Below are positions 1-9,030 of a DNA stretch of 64,000 bases, piece after piece. This DNA is from Undibacterium sp. KW1 (GTDB taxonomy: Bacteria > Pseudomonadota > Gammaproteobacteria > Burkholderiales > Burkholderiaceae_D): assembly GCF_009937955.1 (NCBI RefSeq), contig NZ_AP018439.1, positions 3,844,001 to 3,908,000 on the forward strand, written 5' to 3'. The notes under the pieces are model-generated. The model did no database searches, was not told where the DNA came from, and was given only the letters and a program-made list of their open reading frames with translations. The position numbers and the translations under genes are program-made. Position 1 is the stretch's first letter. Every line of letters begins with the position of its first letter.

Positions 1-391
1 GCATACCGGTTTTTTCCCTGTCACCGGCATCATTGATACCGCTATAGGCAAAAAAAGTCTTGATGTTTGCGGCATCCAGTATGCGCAGTGCTTCAGCACC
101 GACAGCATAATCATTCGACAAGATCACATAATCAGGCCGCTTACCAGCCGGACGTGCCGCAATCTGCTTCGCATATTCCAGGGTCTTTAAATGATCGCGT
201 TCAGAATAAATGACTTCGAGATGGATGCCCAGGCTGTGGGCGGCAGCCGACATGCCGTTGCTGGCGGTGACCCAGTAGATTTCATCAGATTTACCCGGAT
301 TGAGAAAGGTGACGGTCATAGCCATAACCACACAAGGCATGAACAAGGCCATGCAGGCGCACAAGCAAACAACCAAACGATAAATCCACAT
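1..391 (-). CDS. periplasmic substrate-binding protein (ABC sugar-type), partial at left edge
   Basis: The reading frame runs off the left end of the window. From an ATG at 391 with a good Shine-Dalgarno (GAGG, 5 nt upstream) it reads a hydrophobic N-terminal signal segment (about residues 4-23, ending near VVMA), then a periplasmic-binding-protein start: VTFLNPGKSDEIYWVTAS, followed by IHLEVIYSERD and PDYVILSNDYAVGAEALRILDAA. That order of strand, helix and strand is typical of the first lobe of type-1 sugar-binding proteins (Peripla_BP_4-like) that feed ABC importers or sensor kinases. Only about 130 residues are visible, so the ligand and partner genes cannot be named. Signal peptide and fold class are fairly secure; the substrate class is inference. 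Confidence 0.7.
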   Translation of the reverse strand, partial: MWIYRLVVCLCACMALFMPCVVMAMTVTFLNPGKSDEIYWVTASNGMSAAAHSLGIHLEVIYSERDHLKTLEYAKQIAARPAGKRPDYVILSNDYAVGAEALRILDAANIKTFFAYSGINDAGDREKTGM

Positions 392-523
392 TCCTGCCTC
401 CGCGCATCCTGTCATGTAAGAACTGCAAATGATGACGGGATCAGTGCCTGTCTTGAGTTCGCCCAGGTGATGGTGAACCGACAGTTTTTTACTCAGCTTC
501 TATTTTCGCGGTTTTCCTGAGTA

Positions 524-567
524 AAAAGTTGCTCATTCACAAAAAATCACATTTTATGTGAATGAGC
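524..567 (-). terminator. rho-independent terminator of the coaE-coaD unit
   Basis: A perfect 10-bp inverted repeat, GCTCATTCAC (531-540) and GTGAATGAGC (558-567), has a 17-nt loop. On the minus strand the stem is followed by AACTTTTT, a U-tract. It lies about 40 bp past the stop of the adenylyltransferase-HD gene and upstream of the binding-protein gene, so it separates the two units. Confidence 0.65.
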
Positions 568-607
568 ATGGATGTGTCATGCAGGCGGATTCTGTCTTGA
601 GGGCGGC

Positions 608-1747
608 CTATTTCAGTAAAGCTTTTTCACGCCTGATATTCACCAGCGCCTGGCTGGTGTAGAGCTCAGCAAACCAGGTATCAGAAAACAAGTTGCCAGC
701 TACTGCCTGTGCCTCAAAATGGCTTAAGACACGCGCCCTGCCCGCCTGGTAAGCAGCATCATCAACGTCACTGTATTCAAGCCGTACAGTTGACGCATAG
801 GCATCATAAGTATCCGCCGCCTGGCCCAGTATCGCCAGATCAACACCGAGCATGGCATCTTTCAAGGGGTGGCTCAGGCCTGCACTCTGGAAGTGATCTG
901 TCACCCGTATGAGATCAGCCACCTCCTGCGCATGCTCTGATCCCAGGCTGGCATCCAGCCACAACCTGGCACTTTGCTCTTCATTCGACAGACCAGCACG
1001 CTTGCCAACAGAGCCGCCATAGACTGCGTCATGGAACCAAAAAGCTTTTTTCAATATCGCAACGTCGGCCTTGCTGGCACCCGTATTGCTCGCCCAGGCA
1101 GAGATTTCACTCAGGCCATGCACCAGGTGATCGAGATTATGATAAGTCCGGCGTGCTGAGCCATAGGCTTCATCACCAGTCAGATAATCAAACCAGTGGT
1201 CGAGTTTGCTGGCCTCAACACCAGCACCCTCCCAAAGTTTTTGCCAGTCTGTACGCAGCCAGCTTTTGATCCAGGCGATATAAGCGGGCATGGGCATGAA
1301 TTTTTTTACCGTCCAGTGCCAGCCCACCGGCCCTTGCAAGGCCCGCACGAAACTGGAACTGACCGAGCCAAGGTCACGCGGTGGCATGACAAAAATAGTC
1401 TTGGCACCATCAAGCACATCGACATTGGTTTGCTGTATCAGGTTTTCATAATCAAAGTCTGAAGTATTGCGTATGCCGCGCACCAGATACTCTATGCCGT
1501 GGCGCTTGGCGGCACGGGCTGTGTAATCACCCTTGACGATAACCACACTGACATTGTGCCAGCCGCATTCAGCCACGCTGCGCTCAATAATATCCTTGCG
1601 TTCGATCGCATCAAACTGCGGTTTCTTGACCGGGTTTTCAGAAATAAAAACCACCACTTCATCTGCCAAAGCGCGGGCCTCTTGTATCACCCATAAATGA
1701 CCATTGGTGATCGGGTCCAGAGTGCCAGAGAATGCGATTTTTTTCAT
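608..1747 (-). CDS. coaD: phosphopantetheine adenylyltransferase (CoaD-like) fused to HD-superfamily hydrolase
   Basis: 379 residues in two parts. Residues 1-160 match CoaD, which transfers AMP from ATP to 4'-phosphopantetheine (fourth step of CoA synthesis): the nucleotidyltransferase motif GTLDPITNGH (8-17), YLVRGIRNTSDFDYE (about 87-101) and a SSSFVRAL segment (130-137) replacing the usual ISSTxVR. Residues about 165-379 match the COG4339-type predicted metal-dependent HD phosphohydrolases: YHNLDHL (202-208), FHDAVY (238-243), SNEEQSA (254-260), then a GVDLAILG segment. Standard CoaD is about 160 residues and ends where the HD part begins, so this is a true fusion in one uninterrupted frame. 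The ATG overlaps the coaE stop by 4 bp, so the two are translationally coupled. A housekeeping coaD may exist elsewhere; this could be a specialised paralogue. The HD substrate is unknown. Confidence 0.85.
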   Translation of the reverse strand: MKKIAFSGTLDPITNGHLWVIQEARALADEVVVFISENPVKKPQFDAIERKDIIERSVAECGWHNVSVVIVKGDYTARAAKRHGIEYLVRGIRNTSDFDYENLIQQTNVDVLDGAKTIFVMPPRDLGSVSSSFVRALQGPVGWHWTVKKFMPMPAYIAWIKSWLRTDWQKLWEGAGVEASKLDHWFDYLTGDEAYGSARRTYHNLDHLVHGLSEISAWASNTGASKADVAILKKAFWFHDAVYGGSVGKRAGLSNEEQSARLWLDASLGSEHAQEVADLIRVTDHFQSAGLSHPLKDAMLGVDLAILGQAADTYDAYASTVRLEYSDVDDAAYQAGRARVLSHFEAQAVAGNLFSDTWFAELYTSQALVNIRREKALLK

Positions 1748-2385
1748 TGTGTGCTCCAGTGCGACATAAAAGTAAGGTGTTGCTGCAAGACTGCCTGTTC
1801 CAGTTCCATGATGTTGCCCTGATTGACGATCATCGCGTCGGCGTATTCCTTGTACTGATCCAATGTGGCCTGCATATTAAAAACCTGCCTGATCTCAGTT
1901 TCAGTCCAGTCAGGGTTACGCTGACGCACGCGTCGCAGACGAATTTGAGCGTCAGCATGCACCAGCAAAGCGCTATCGTACATGAAGCCGCCAGGTTCAT
2001 CAGGCAAGAGCGCGGTTTCCCAGATCACATACGGCGCAGTTTGCTGCACAGTCCATTGCCGCATTGCTGCCAGCACATGAGGCTTCAACAGGCACAGCAA
2101 GCGACGATTGGCATGTGCATCATGCGTCAGCACCGTGCGCAAGCTGCCACGCCGCAAACATCCATCTTCTGTCAGCAATTGCGGCAACTCCTGTGCAATT
2201 TGTTCCATTACAGGATGTTGCGGGTCCTGGTGTATTGCCCTGGCAAGCAGATCAGTATCAATGACAGGCACACCCAGTTGCTGGAAACACCTGGCTGCGC
2301 ACGATTTGCCGCTTCCCATGGGCCCAGTCAGCAAAACCACGCGAACGGGTAAATGCTTGGCAGAGATGTCAGTAGGAACTTGCAT
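1744..2385 (-). CDS. coaE: dephospho-CoA kinase
   Basis: Dephospho-CoA kinase phosphorylates the 3'-hydroxyl of dephospho-CoA, the last CoA step. Visible features are the P-loop GPMGSGKS, the IDTDLLAR segment that follows it in this family, the C-terminal RLRRVRQRN arginine cluster and QATLDQYKEYADAMIVNQG, which corresponds to the family's Q-K-AD-IxNxG block. The usual PLLFE motif reads ETALLPDE and LHP reads KPH, so the protein is somewhat diverged. I chose ATG 2385; an in-frame TTG at 2400 would add five residues but would sit almost against a palindrome. Neither start has a strong Shine-Dalgarno. The product of this kinase's predecessor enzyme is encoded by the overlapping downstream gene, so the pair covers the last two steps of CoA synthesis. 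Confidence 0.85.
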   Translation of the reverse strand: MQVPTDISAKHLPVRVVLLTGPMGSGKSCAARCFQQLGVPVIDTDLLARAIHQDPQHPVMEQIAQELPQLLTEDGCLRRGSLRTVLTHDAHANRRLLCLLKPHVLAAMRQWTVQQTAPYVIWETALLPDEPGGFMYDSALLVHADAQIRLRRVRQRNPDWTETEIRQVFNMQATLDQYKEYADAMIVNQGNIMELEQAVLQQHLTFMSHWSTQ

Positions 2386-2403
2386 GTGAGCTGCTTTCAA
2401 TAT

Positions 2404-2419
2404 TTGGTTAATTAACCAA
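2404..2419. promoter_or_regulatory. candidate operator, proximal palindrome
   Basis: Perfect 16-bp palindrome TTGGTTAATTAACCAA directly upstream of coaE, overlapping its ribosome-binding region. It shares both half-sites (TTGGTT and AACCAA) and the 4-bp spacer with a second palindrome 58 bp away. The pair is very likely bound by one dimeric regulator; which family is not determinable from the sequence. Confidence 0.6.
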
Positions 2420-2461
2420 TATTCAAAGCTTAATCCAACAAAGCTCAGAATACAAGTAATT

Positions 2462-2477
2462 TTGGTTATACAACCAA
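2462..2477. promoter_or_regulatory. candidate operator, distal palindrome
   Basis: TTGGTTATACAACCAA repeats both half-sites of the palindrome at 2404-2419. Centre-to-centre distance is 58 bp. Both lie in the AT-rich gap between the kinase remnant and coaE, so the coaE-coaD unit is the only gene set they can sit in front of. Confidence 0.6.
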
Positions 2478-2518
2478 CATAAATATTAAAAAAATTAATG
2501 CTGGATGAGCCGCCTCTT

Positions 2519-3628
2519 TTACGCCGGGAAAAACAACTCTAAAACAATAGCCTGTTCATTCTTGTTATAACTGACACTGACATGTCCGCCATGCAAATCG
2601 ACAATAGCCTTGACGATGGACAAGCCCAGGCCGTTTGATTCTGTATGGCTGTTGCGGGCGCTGTCGCCGCGGTAAAAGCGGTCAAACATTTTGTCCAGTT
2701 GCGGCGGCTCTATGGCAGCACATTGATTGATGATGCTGATGCTCGCCCCTTCGGTGCTGGCGATGACTTTCACCCGTATCACCGTCCCGGCTTGCCCATG
2801 TCGTATGGCGTTGATGAACAGATTACTGAGTGCTCTCTGCAGCATCAGGGGATTGGCATGGACCATGCCATCAATACCACCGACATCGACAGCAAAATGC
2901 ATGTCGCGCTCTTGTGCCAGGATGTCGAAATAATCAATGAGCTTGCCCATCTCTGCTGCCATTGATAGCGGCTCTTTTTCGACCACAAAACCTGCATGAT
3001 CGATGTGAGCGAGAAACAGGATGTTTTCGATGATGCGCGCCAGCCGGGCATATTCTTCGAGATTGGATTCAAGCAGGCTTTCATACTCATCCACCTCCCT
3101 GACCTGCGCAAGGGCCACCTGGGTCTGGCCCATCAGGATATTGACGGGTGTGCGCAATTCATGCGCCAGGTCTGATGAGAATTGCGAAAGTTGTTGGAAG
3201 CCTGCTTCCAGCCTGTCCAGCATGTCGTTGCATGCAAGGGCCAACTTGCGCAAGTCAGGCGGCATATCGGCTGCTGAAAGGCGCAAGGACAAGTTTTTAG
3301 GGCTGATCTGCCCGGCCTGAGTACTCATGACGGTGATGGGCAAGAGGCCGCGTCGCAAGATCAGGTAACTCAACGCACTCGTCAACAATAACGTCAATGC
3401 TACTGCGGCAATCACACGCAAGAGGTAAGTTGACAGCACACCAGATTCTTGCGTCATCACATAGGCGGCGATGATTTCTACCTTGTCTTTATGATTGCCC
3501 ACTTCTGCCAGGGCTGCTACCCAGCGTACCCGCACACCATCATCGCGCTTACCGTCTTGCAAGGCAGCGAGCGTCAGTGGCACGCAGGCGTTTGACGGCA
3601 ACATCAACGACATTGGTATCATTGTCAA
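2519..3628 (-). pseudogene. heavy-metal sensor histidine kinase (CusS/CopS-like), N-terminally truncated remnant
   Basis: The C-terminal two thirds of a metal-responsive sensor kinase are intact: one membrane segment (VIAAVALTLLLTSALSYLIL), a HAMP-like linker, the H-box HELRTPVNILMGQ, the N-box NLFINAIRHG, and the DRFYRGDS and NGLGLSIVKAIV ATP-lid segments. The expected start, first transmembrane helix and most of the periplasmic sensor are missing. Kinase similarity begins only near 3585 (LAALQDGKRDDGVRVRW), exactly where the upstream response regulator loses its own C-terminus in another frame. The simplest reading is a deletion that joined the two genes out of frame. Upstream in-frame ATG/TTG codons lie inside the regulator and give no membrane anchor. 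I treat it as a pseudogene; a soluble-input variant is possible but unlikely. Confidence 0.75.
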
Positions 3629-4178
3629 AATTCATGTCCCCTATCTGGGATGCGATGATAGTGCGCGAGAGCGCTTCGTCGTGGAGCTTGATCAGAAGGT
3701 GCAGCAACATGAACTCTTTACTGGTCAAAACTATGGGTATATGTTGACGGGTGATTTTATGACGCACGGTATCAAGCTGCAGGTCTGCGACCTGGTAGAT
3801 GTCGGCATCGCGCCTGATGCCACGGCGCAACAGGGTACGGATGCGCAGCACAAGCTCAGTAAATGAAAAGGGTTTGACCAGGTAATCATCTGCGCCCAGT
3901 TGCAGGCCGCGTATCCTGTCATCGACATGGTCGCGCGCGGTCAGGAAGATGACAGGCATATCCTGCTTGCTGCGCAGCGATTGCATCACTGTCCAGCCAT
4001 CCAGGCCGGGCATCATGACATCAATAATGACCAGTTCATAGCTTTGCTCCATGGCCAGATGCAGGCCATCAATGCCATTCCTGGCAAGATCAACGGCATA
4101 ACCTGATTCGCGCAAACCCTTCTTCAGGTAGTCGCCGGTTTTCTGATCATCCTCTATGACTAATATGGTTATCCGTAT
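3549..4178 (-). pseudogene. OmpR-type response regulator (CusR/CopR-like), damaged at both ends
   Basis: The receiver domain is complete (ITILVIEDDQKTGDYLKKG, phosphoacceptor in VIIDVMMPGLDGW, then IFLTARD and VKPFSF) and most of the winged-helix DNA-binding domain is present up to NVVDVAVKRLRA. It then runs out of similarity, with nine unrelated residues before a stop; the family's last 35-40 residues, including the wing and recognition region (KIDxxF...VRGxGYxL), are absent. At the other end the conserved start (family MRITxLxIEDD) reads ATA at 4178 rather than ATG, and no in-frame ATG, GTG or TTG lies just upstream. Start loss and 3' truncation together argue for decay. Its neighbours are a DUF305 protein and a beta-propeller protein, fitting an old copper or metal locus. 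Confidence 0.75.
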
Positions 4179-4200
4179 CCTGTATGCATGATGCGTTGAT

Positions 4201-4222
4201 GGCCGGATTCTAACATCCGGCC
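4201..4222. terminator. intergenic hairpin after the beta-propeller gene
   Basis: GGCCGGAT-N6-ATCCGGCC, a perfect 8-bp GC-rich stem, lies 11 bp past the stop of the 4233-5630 gene. Neither strand shows a clear U-tract, so termination efficiency is uncertain. Confidence 0.45.
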
Positions 4223-4232
4223 ATCGCCTGGA

Positions 4233-5630
4233 CTAATTTGTGCTCACCATCACAGCTGACTCTGCATTCAGTGCCTTACTGCCTTCCATGACAATCAGTC
4301 GCTGAGCTTTGATGCTGGCATCTGCCTTTATCGCTTCCCTCACAGGGCCTATCACAGTTGCATTGGCTGCGCCTTTCGCATCGGTCTTCAAACGGCCCAA
4401 TACGGTGTTTTGCCCATCAAGATAAACCGTATATACAGTTTCTGGCTTGAGCTTGAACAAAGCCACTTCCAGCGCATCGACTATACCCAGGTTACGCAAT
4501 ACGACAAAGCCCCTGCCCTCACCATTCACGGGTTTCAAACCTATGTTCACCGGCTCATTATTGCTGCGCGGGACCAGATTCGCAGTGCCATTGGCACTAT
4601 CGCCACTCTCGACCACGTTAGATACATACACCAGCGCCTGCGGGGCCTGGCCACCAGCCATGTGGGCAATGACTTTATTGCTGGCGGTATCACAGACATC
4701 AACGCGATCACCATTCTTCAGCCCGACATACATGCGGCTGTGATCGTCCGGCGCCCATATGCCATGCGGCAAGGCTCCGGTTGCAATACTGGCCAGCAAT
4801 CTGGGCACTTTGTCTGTCGTGAATACCTTGACGACATTCTCACCGCCTATGGTTACATAGGCCAGGGTTTTTCCATCAATGTTGGCAAAAGCCAGGTGAT
4901 TGGACATAAAGCCGATATCAAACACCCCGCTCACTTCCAGCGTTTTTGTGTCGATGCGGGTGACTTTGCCGACGTCTTTGTGCGTCATCCACACTTCACT
5001 AGAGTCTGGCGTAAATTGCAAAAACGGTGAGAACGGGCTGACCACCTTGATACGCTTGATGACTTCATGCGTAGCTACATCAATCACATCGACCATGGGC
5101 GTGAAGCTAGACACCACAAAAGCCAGCTTGCCAGCAGGATGGAATTGCACCATGCCCGGCCCCAGGTCAGTCTGTATACGCCGCGTCTCCTTGAAAGTGA
5201 CTGGGTCTATGACCGAGATATAGTCTTCACCACGCACAACCACCCATACTTCTTTACCATCCGCCGTGAAAAAACCCTCATGCGGCGAACGACCCACATA
5301 AGTCGTGCCCTTGACCTTGTTGGTGGCAGTATCAATAAATACTACCGAGTTGGAACCATTGGATATCGCCAGCAAGGTTTTATGGTCTGGCGAAAACCCC
5401 ATGCCATGCACATTGATCTGCCCCTTGTACAAGGCCGACAAGACATCAGGACGCGGATTACCGAGCCTGATCTGACCAACCAGGGTATTGCTGGCGGGGT
5501 TGAATACCGAGATGGTATTGCTGTTCTGGTCTGCCGTGTAAACCCTGTCTCGCGCCGAAGGCAGGGCCCAGGCTGTGTGTGCGATAAGAGTGCTTGCCGC
5601 AATCAATGCGAGCGCTGATTTGTTTTTCAT
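4233..5630 (-). CDS. secreted YVTN-family beta-propeller protein
   Basis: 465 residues with a signal peptide (MKNKSALALIAASTLIAHTAWA). Residues about 30-345 form blade-like repeats typical of the YVTN/NHL/lactonase-like propellers: VYTADQNSNTISVFNPASNTL, VVFIDTATNKVKGTTYVG, ISVIDPVTFKETRRIQT, VDVIDVATHEVIKRIKV, VTRIDTKTLEVSGVFDIG and VDVCDTASNKVIAHMAG. After them comes a roughly 110-residue beta-rich domain of unknown role (VNIGLKPVNGEGRGFVVLRNLG and LKPETVYTVYLDGQ). Such proteins act in the periplasm or outside the cell, often as scaffolds or metal-handling partners; the exact role is unknown. It lies 81 bp downstream of a DUF305 gene on the same strand and upstream of the two-component remnant, so all four may once have formed one metal-responsive unit. 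Confidence 0.8.
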   Translation of the reverse strand: MKNKSALALIAASTLIAHTAWALPSARDRVYTADQNSNTISVFNPASNTLVGQIRLGNPRPDVLSALYKGQINVHGMGFSPDHKTLLAISNGSNSVVFIDTATNKVKGTTYVGRSPHEGFFTADGKEVWVVVRGEDYISVIDPVTFKETRRIQTDLGPGMVQFHPAGKLAFVVSSFTPMVDVIDVATHEVIKRIKVVSPFSPFLQFTPDSSEVWMTHKDVGKVTRIDTKTLEVSGVFDIGFMSNHLAFANIDGKTLAYVTIGGENVVKVFTTDKVPRLLASIATGALPHGIWAPDDHSRMYVGLKNGDRVDVCDTASNKVIAHMAGGQAPQALVYVSNVVESGDSANGTANLVPRSNNEPVNIGLKPVNGEGRGFVVLRNLGIVDALEVALFKLKPETVYTVYLDGQNTVLGRLKTDAKGAANATVIGPVREAIKADASIKAQRLIVMEGSKALNAESAVMVSTN

Positions 5631-5711
5631 GATGATTTTTTTTTAAGTGAGAGGAATAACCCAGGTTTTAAACTCTGGCGGAGTAACGACTGAGTGACTA
5701 ATGAGTAAGAA

Positions 5712-6176
5712 CTATTTGCCGGCAGCCTGAGGGTGCTGCTGCAACCATAGCTGCATGAGTTTGATTTCGTTTTGCTGCTCAGCGATGATGCCCAGTGCCA
5801 GATTCCTGACGGCCGGGTCCTTGCTATACAGTAAAACCGCCTTGGCCATATCGACGGCACCCTGGTGATGAGGAATCATCATGCTCATAAAGTCATGCTC
5901 ACTCTGACCATTCATGGGCGCACATTTCACACCTTCATCCATAAGCTGCATGGCATCATCCATCAGCACAGCGAACGGCTTCGCTGTGGTTGCCATGAAA
6001 ACTGGCTTGCTGCCATCAGTTTTATCACTGGCACATTCAACCACCGCAGCACCATGGTGATGCTCATGTGCCAGAGCAGGCTTGAGGAGCAAGGCCAGGT
6101 TGATCAACACAGCAGCGCATACAAACATAAGCGGGCGACCTGCTCCCCAGCTGAAACTAAAACGATTAACGACCAT
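5712..6176 (-). CDS. periplasmic DUF305 (CopM-like) protein
   Basis: 154 residues from ATG 6176, chosen because GGGAG stands 7 nt upstream; a longer frame exists but has no such site. A signal/anchor segment (LMFVCAAVLINLALLLKPALA) is followed by a His-rich mature start (HEHHHG). The DUF305 core is clear: FMSMMIPHHQGAVDMAKAVL then IIAEQQNEIKLMQLWL, a four-helix ferritin-like arrangement. Family members such as cyanobacterial CopM bind copper in the periplasm. The HEHHHG start, the MxxHHQ motif and the nearby remnant of a CusRS-like system support a metal role here, though no metal has been tested. It probably heads the transcript with the beta-propeller gene. Confidence 0.8.
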   Translation of the reverse strand: MVVNRFSFSWGAGRPLMFVCAAVLINLALLLKPALAHEHHHGAAVVECASDKTDGSKPVFMATTAKPFAVLMDDAMQLMDEGVKCAPMNGQSEHDFMSMMIPHHQGAVDMAKAVLLYSKDPAVRNLALGIIAEQQNEIKLMQLWLQQHPQAAGK

Positions 6177-6491
6177 CTTGTTACTCCCAGAAATTTTCAT
6201 CTTCCATAAAACACAGGCTGCAGATGCATGTTTGACGATGGACAGTATGGAAGCACTACCAGAACAACAAGATGACGCAAACATGACAATTTTGTCAGAA
6301 TGCAGCGAGCGCAAAACCAGGCTGATCAGCCTGCTTGGCATTTCCCGGATTCCCCGACCATAGGCTCAAAAAACCCCCATCCCGGCTCCAGGCATTTCTT
6401 TCAATTTCGTCATGTCACTGACATATTTGAAATATATTATCAACACCAATTTAATGCTGAGCCCGCTTTATTTCGCAAAAAAGGAGACGCC
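6177..6491. other. divergent intergenic region
   Basis: 315 bp between the DUF305 gene (leftward) and the phospholipase pseudogene (rightward). It must hold promoters for both. An AT-rich stretch near 6420-6460 would suit the rightward promoter, and a Shine-Dalgarno AAGGAGA at 6481-6487 is intact although the gene it serves is broken. No gene or strong repeat seen. Confidence 0.4.
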
Positions 6492-8898
6492 ATGATTTCC
6501 GACAGCCGGAGACGGTTTTTGCAATTTTCTGCTGCGACAGCCGGGTCCGGCCTGTTACCCGGCCTGATAATGGAGACACTCGCCGTACCGGCGAACAATC
6601 TCACGGGAACGCTGGCCGATGTTGGCCATGTCATCATCTTCATGTAGGAAAACCGCTCTTTCGATCATTACTTTGGCACCCTGGCCGGGGTACGCGGCTT
6701 TTGACGATCCACGTGCCATCAGCCTGCCAATCGGCGCACCGATCTGGCAGCAACCTAACCCGGCTGGCGGCAGTGTGCTGCCTTTTCATTTCGATGTCAG
6801 GAACACCAGCGCACTGTCGGTCGGCACCTATCATTCGTGGAAAGGTTCGCAGCAAACCTGGCAGGCCTGGGTCAGACAAAAGACAGTACAAACCATGGGC
6901 TATTTCGACCGTGGCGACCTGCCGTTTTACTATGCGCTGGCAGATGCATTCACGATCTGCGATGCCTATCATTGCTAGGTCTTTGGTGCCACTGACCCCA
7001 ACCGCCTGTATTCGCTCAGCGGTACCAACCAGGGCTGGCTGGGTAGCATGGGTAATCTGTACAACATTGATGCCAGGGGTTATTACAATGCTGAACCGGC
7101 CAATGACGACATCTCCAGCGCAACGACAGCCATCGCCCCCTCATGGCAGACCTATGCAGAAGTGCTGGAAGCGAATCAGGTCAGTTGGAAGGTCTATCAG
7201 GAATGGGATAACTACGGTGACAACTACCTCGCTTATTTCAAAAATTTTCGTGTCAATGCTAACGGCAGTCGCTTGAACAGCAATTCGTCCCTGTATCAAA
7301 AAGCCCGTATATTGGCGCCAGGTGCCAGCGTGGGTGGCAGCAGAGGCGATGGTCTGGTCAGCGCCTTTGCCGATGATATACGTAACCGCCGCTTGCCCCA
7401 GGTGTCATGGATATGTGCACCCAATGACTATACCGAGCATGCACCCAACTCTCCAAATGTCGGCGAAAATCTGACGGCAAGACTATTGGCTGCCCTGGTG
7501 GCAGAACCTGAAGTCTGGGCCAAAACTGTTTTCCTGCTGATGTATGATGAAAACGATGGATTCTTCGACCATGTACCGCCAGATATTCCTCCGGTAACGA
7601 CTGCCATGGGACGATCAACCCTGGCAGATAACGGCTACAATGAAAAGTCCGGCAATGAACCCGTAGGCATGGGGCCGCGCGTACCCATGTTGGTGATTTC
7701 GCCATGGAGTAAAGGCGGCAAAGTCTGCTCTCAGTTATTTGATCACACCTCAAAGTTACGCTTTCTTGAAGAGTGGCTGGTCAATGACCTGGGTAAAAGC
7801 CGTGCAGCAGTGAGTCGTAACCAGATATCGCCATGGCGACGCACTGTCTGCGGTGACCTGACGTCGGCATTTGACTTCAAATCACTAGATCAGAACTGGC
7901 CTGCCACCGTCCCCAAAACTGCGGCCTATGTGCCGGTTAATGGTAAGCCTTATCCGGTACCTCCAGTCAACCAGATCCAGCCGCAGCAAGAGTCTTATCA
8001 GTCGCTGCAGGGCCCACGCCCAGCCTGTCGCCTGTCGTATGAGCTGGCGGTACAACCCCGTCAGAATGCCAGCAAACAGCTTGAAGTCAGTTTCACCAAC
8101 ACTGGTACTACGGGCGCAGCCTTCATCGTGTACTCCAGAGCACGCGCCGATGGCCCATGGTATTACACTGTCGAAGTTGGCAAGCAGATACAGAAAGAAG
8201 TCTGGAACTAGAGCGGTGACAGTTATCACCTCGCAATCTATGGCCCTAATGGCTTCATGCGCGAATGCCAGGGCAGCAGCACCGCCACAAACAGGCCGGA
8301 AGTGCAGACTATACATGACACTGTCAATGGCAAACTGGTGCTGCCCCTGTCCAATACAGACAGTAACCAGACTTGCACGCTGATTATCAGCGACAATGCC
8401 TATGGCAGCATGTCAAGCATGCACACCCTGGTAGCCGGACAAAGTTTGCGGCTCGACTATAGCCTGAGCAACAGTTTTGGCTGGCATGACTTCAGTGTGA
8501 GTAGCAGCAACGACACGCAATTCCTGCGCAGATTGGCTGGTCATGTCGAAGCAACGGCAAATAATAATTTCAACAGCCGTTGCGACCCCCGCATAGGTGG
8601 AAAACGCAGCGCAGCCCGCCTCAGCAGCAGCACACCACAGATAACAAGAGGCAGCAACATCACTGTCACCTACGAGGTAGCACAGGCACAGCTCAGCACA
8701 AAAAACTGGATAGGTGTATATGCCGTTGGCGTAGTACCAGGCACGGCCAATTCATTGGCCTGGCAATATGCCAGCAGCATGCAGGGCAATCTCAAGCTCA
8801 ATACAGCTAACCTGGCCACCGGCAACTACATGATTTGGTATTTATATAATGATGCTTATACGGCTCTGGCTGCACCGCTGGCATTAACGATAGTGTAA
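6492..8898 (+). pseudogene. Tat-exported phospholipase C / phosphoesterase (PlcC-type), inactivated
   Basis: Joined across four lesions this reads a bacterial phospholipase C: a Tat signal (SRRRFLQFSAATAGSGLL), HVIIFM-stop-ENRSFDHYFGTLAGVRGFDDPRA, YHSWKGSQQTWQAW, ICDAYHC-stop-VFGATDPNRLY, LLMYDENDGFFDHVPPDIPP, then two DUF756 C-terminal domains and a further beta-rich tail of about 90 residues. The lesions are TAG at 6645-6647 (family Gln), one extra T in the TTTT run at 6699-6702, TAG at 6976-6978 and TAG at 8209-8211. Between lesions the protein is well preserved, with a good Shine-Dalgarno, so inactivation is probably recent. The intact enzyme would cleave phospholipid head groups or other phosphodiesters outside the cytoplasm. 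Three stops plus a frameshift make a functional product very unlikely. Confidence 0.85.
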
Positions 8899-9030
8899 CG
8901 TTCGCAGTTGCATGCCATTGAAACAACTTTGGAATTGATGTGCATACAAATTCATCTTGAAACTACTTCTTTTTTGGAGATAGACCAAATCTCTGTAAGT
9001 ACCCCAGGCAAAGCCCGGGGAATGTATTAT

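Noticed and set aside
6492..8898. TAG recoding (amber readthrough) in the phospholipase gene
   Set aside because: An independent frameshift in the same gene argues for a pseudogene; no selenocysteine- or pyrrolysine-type signal is recognisable.
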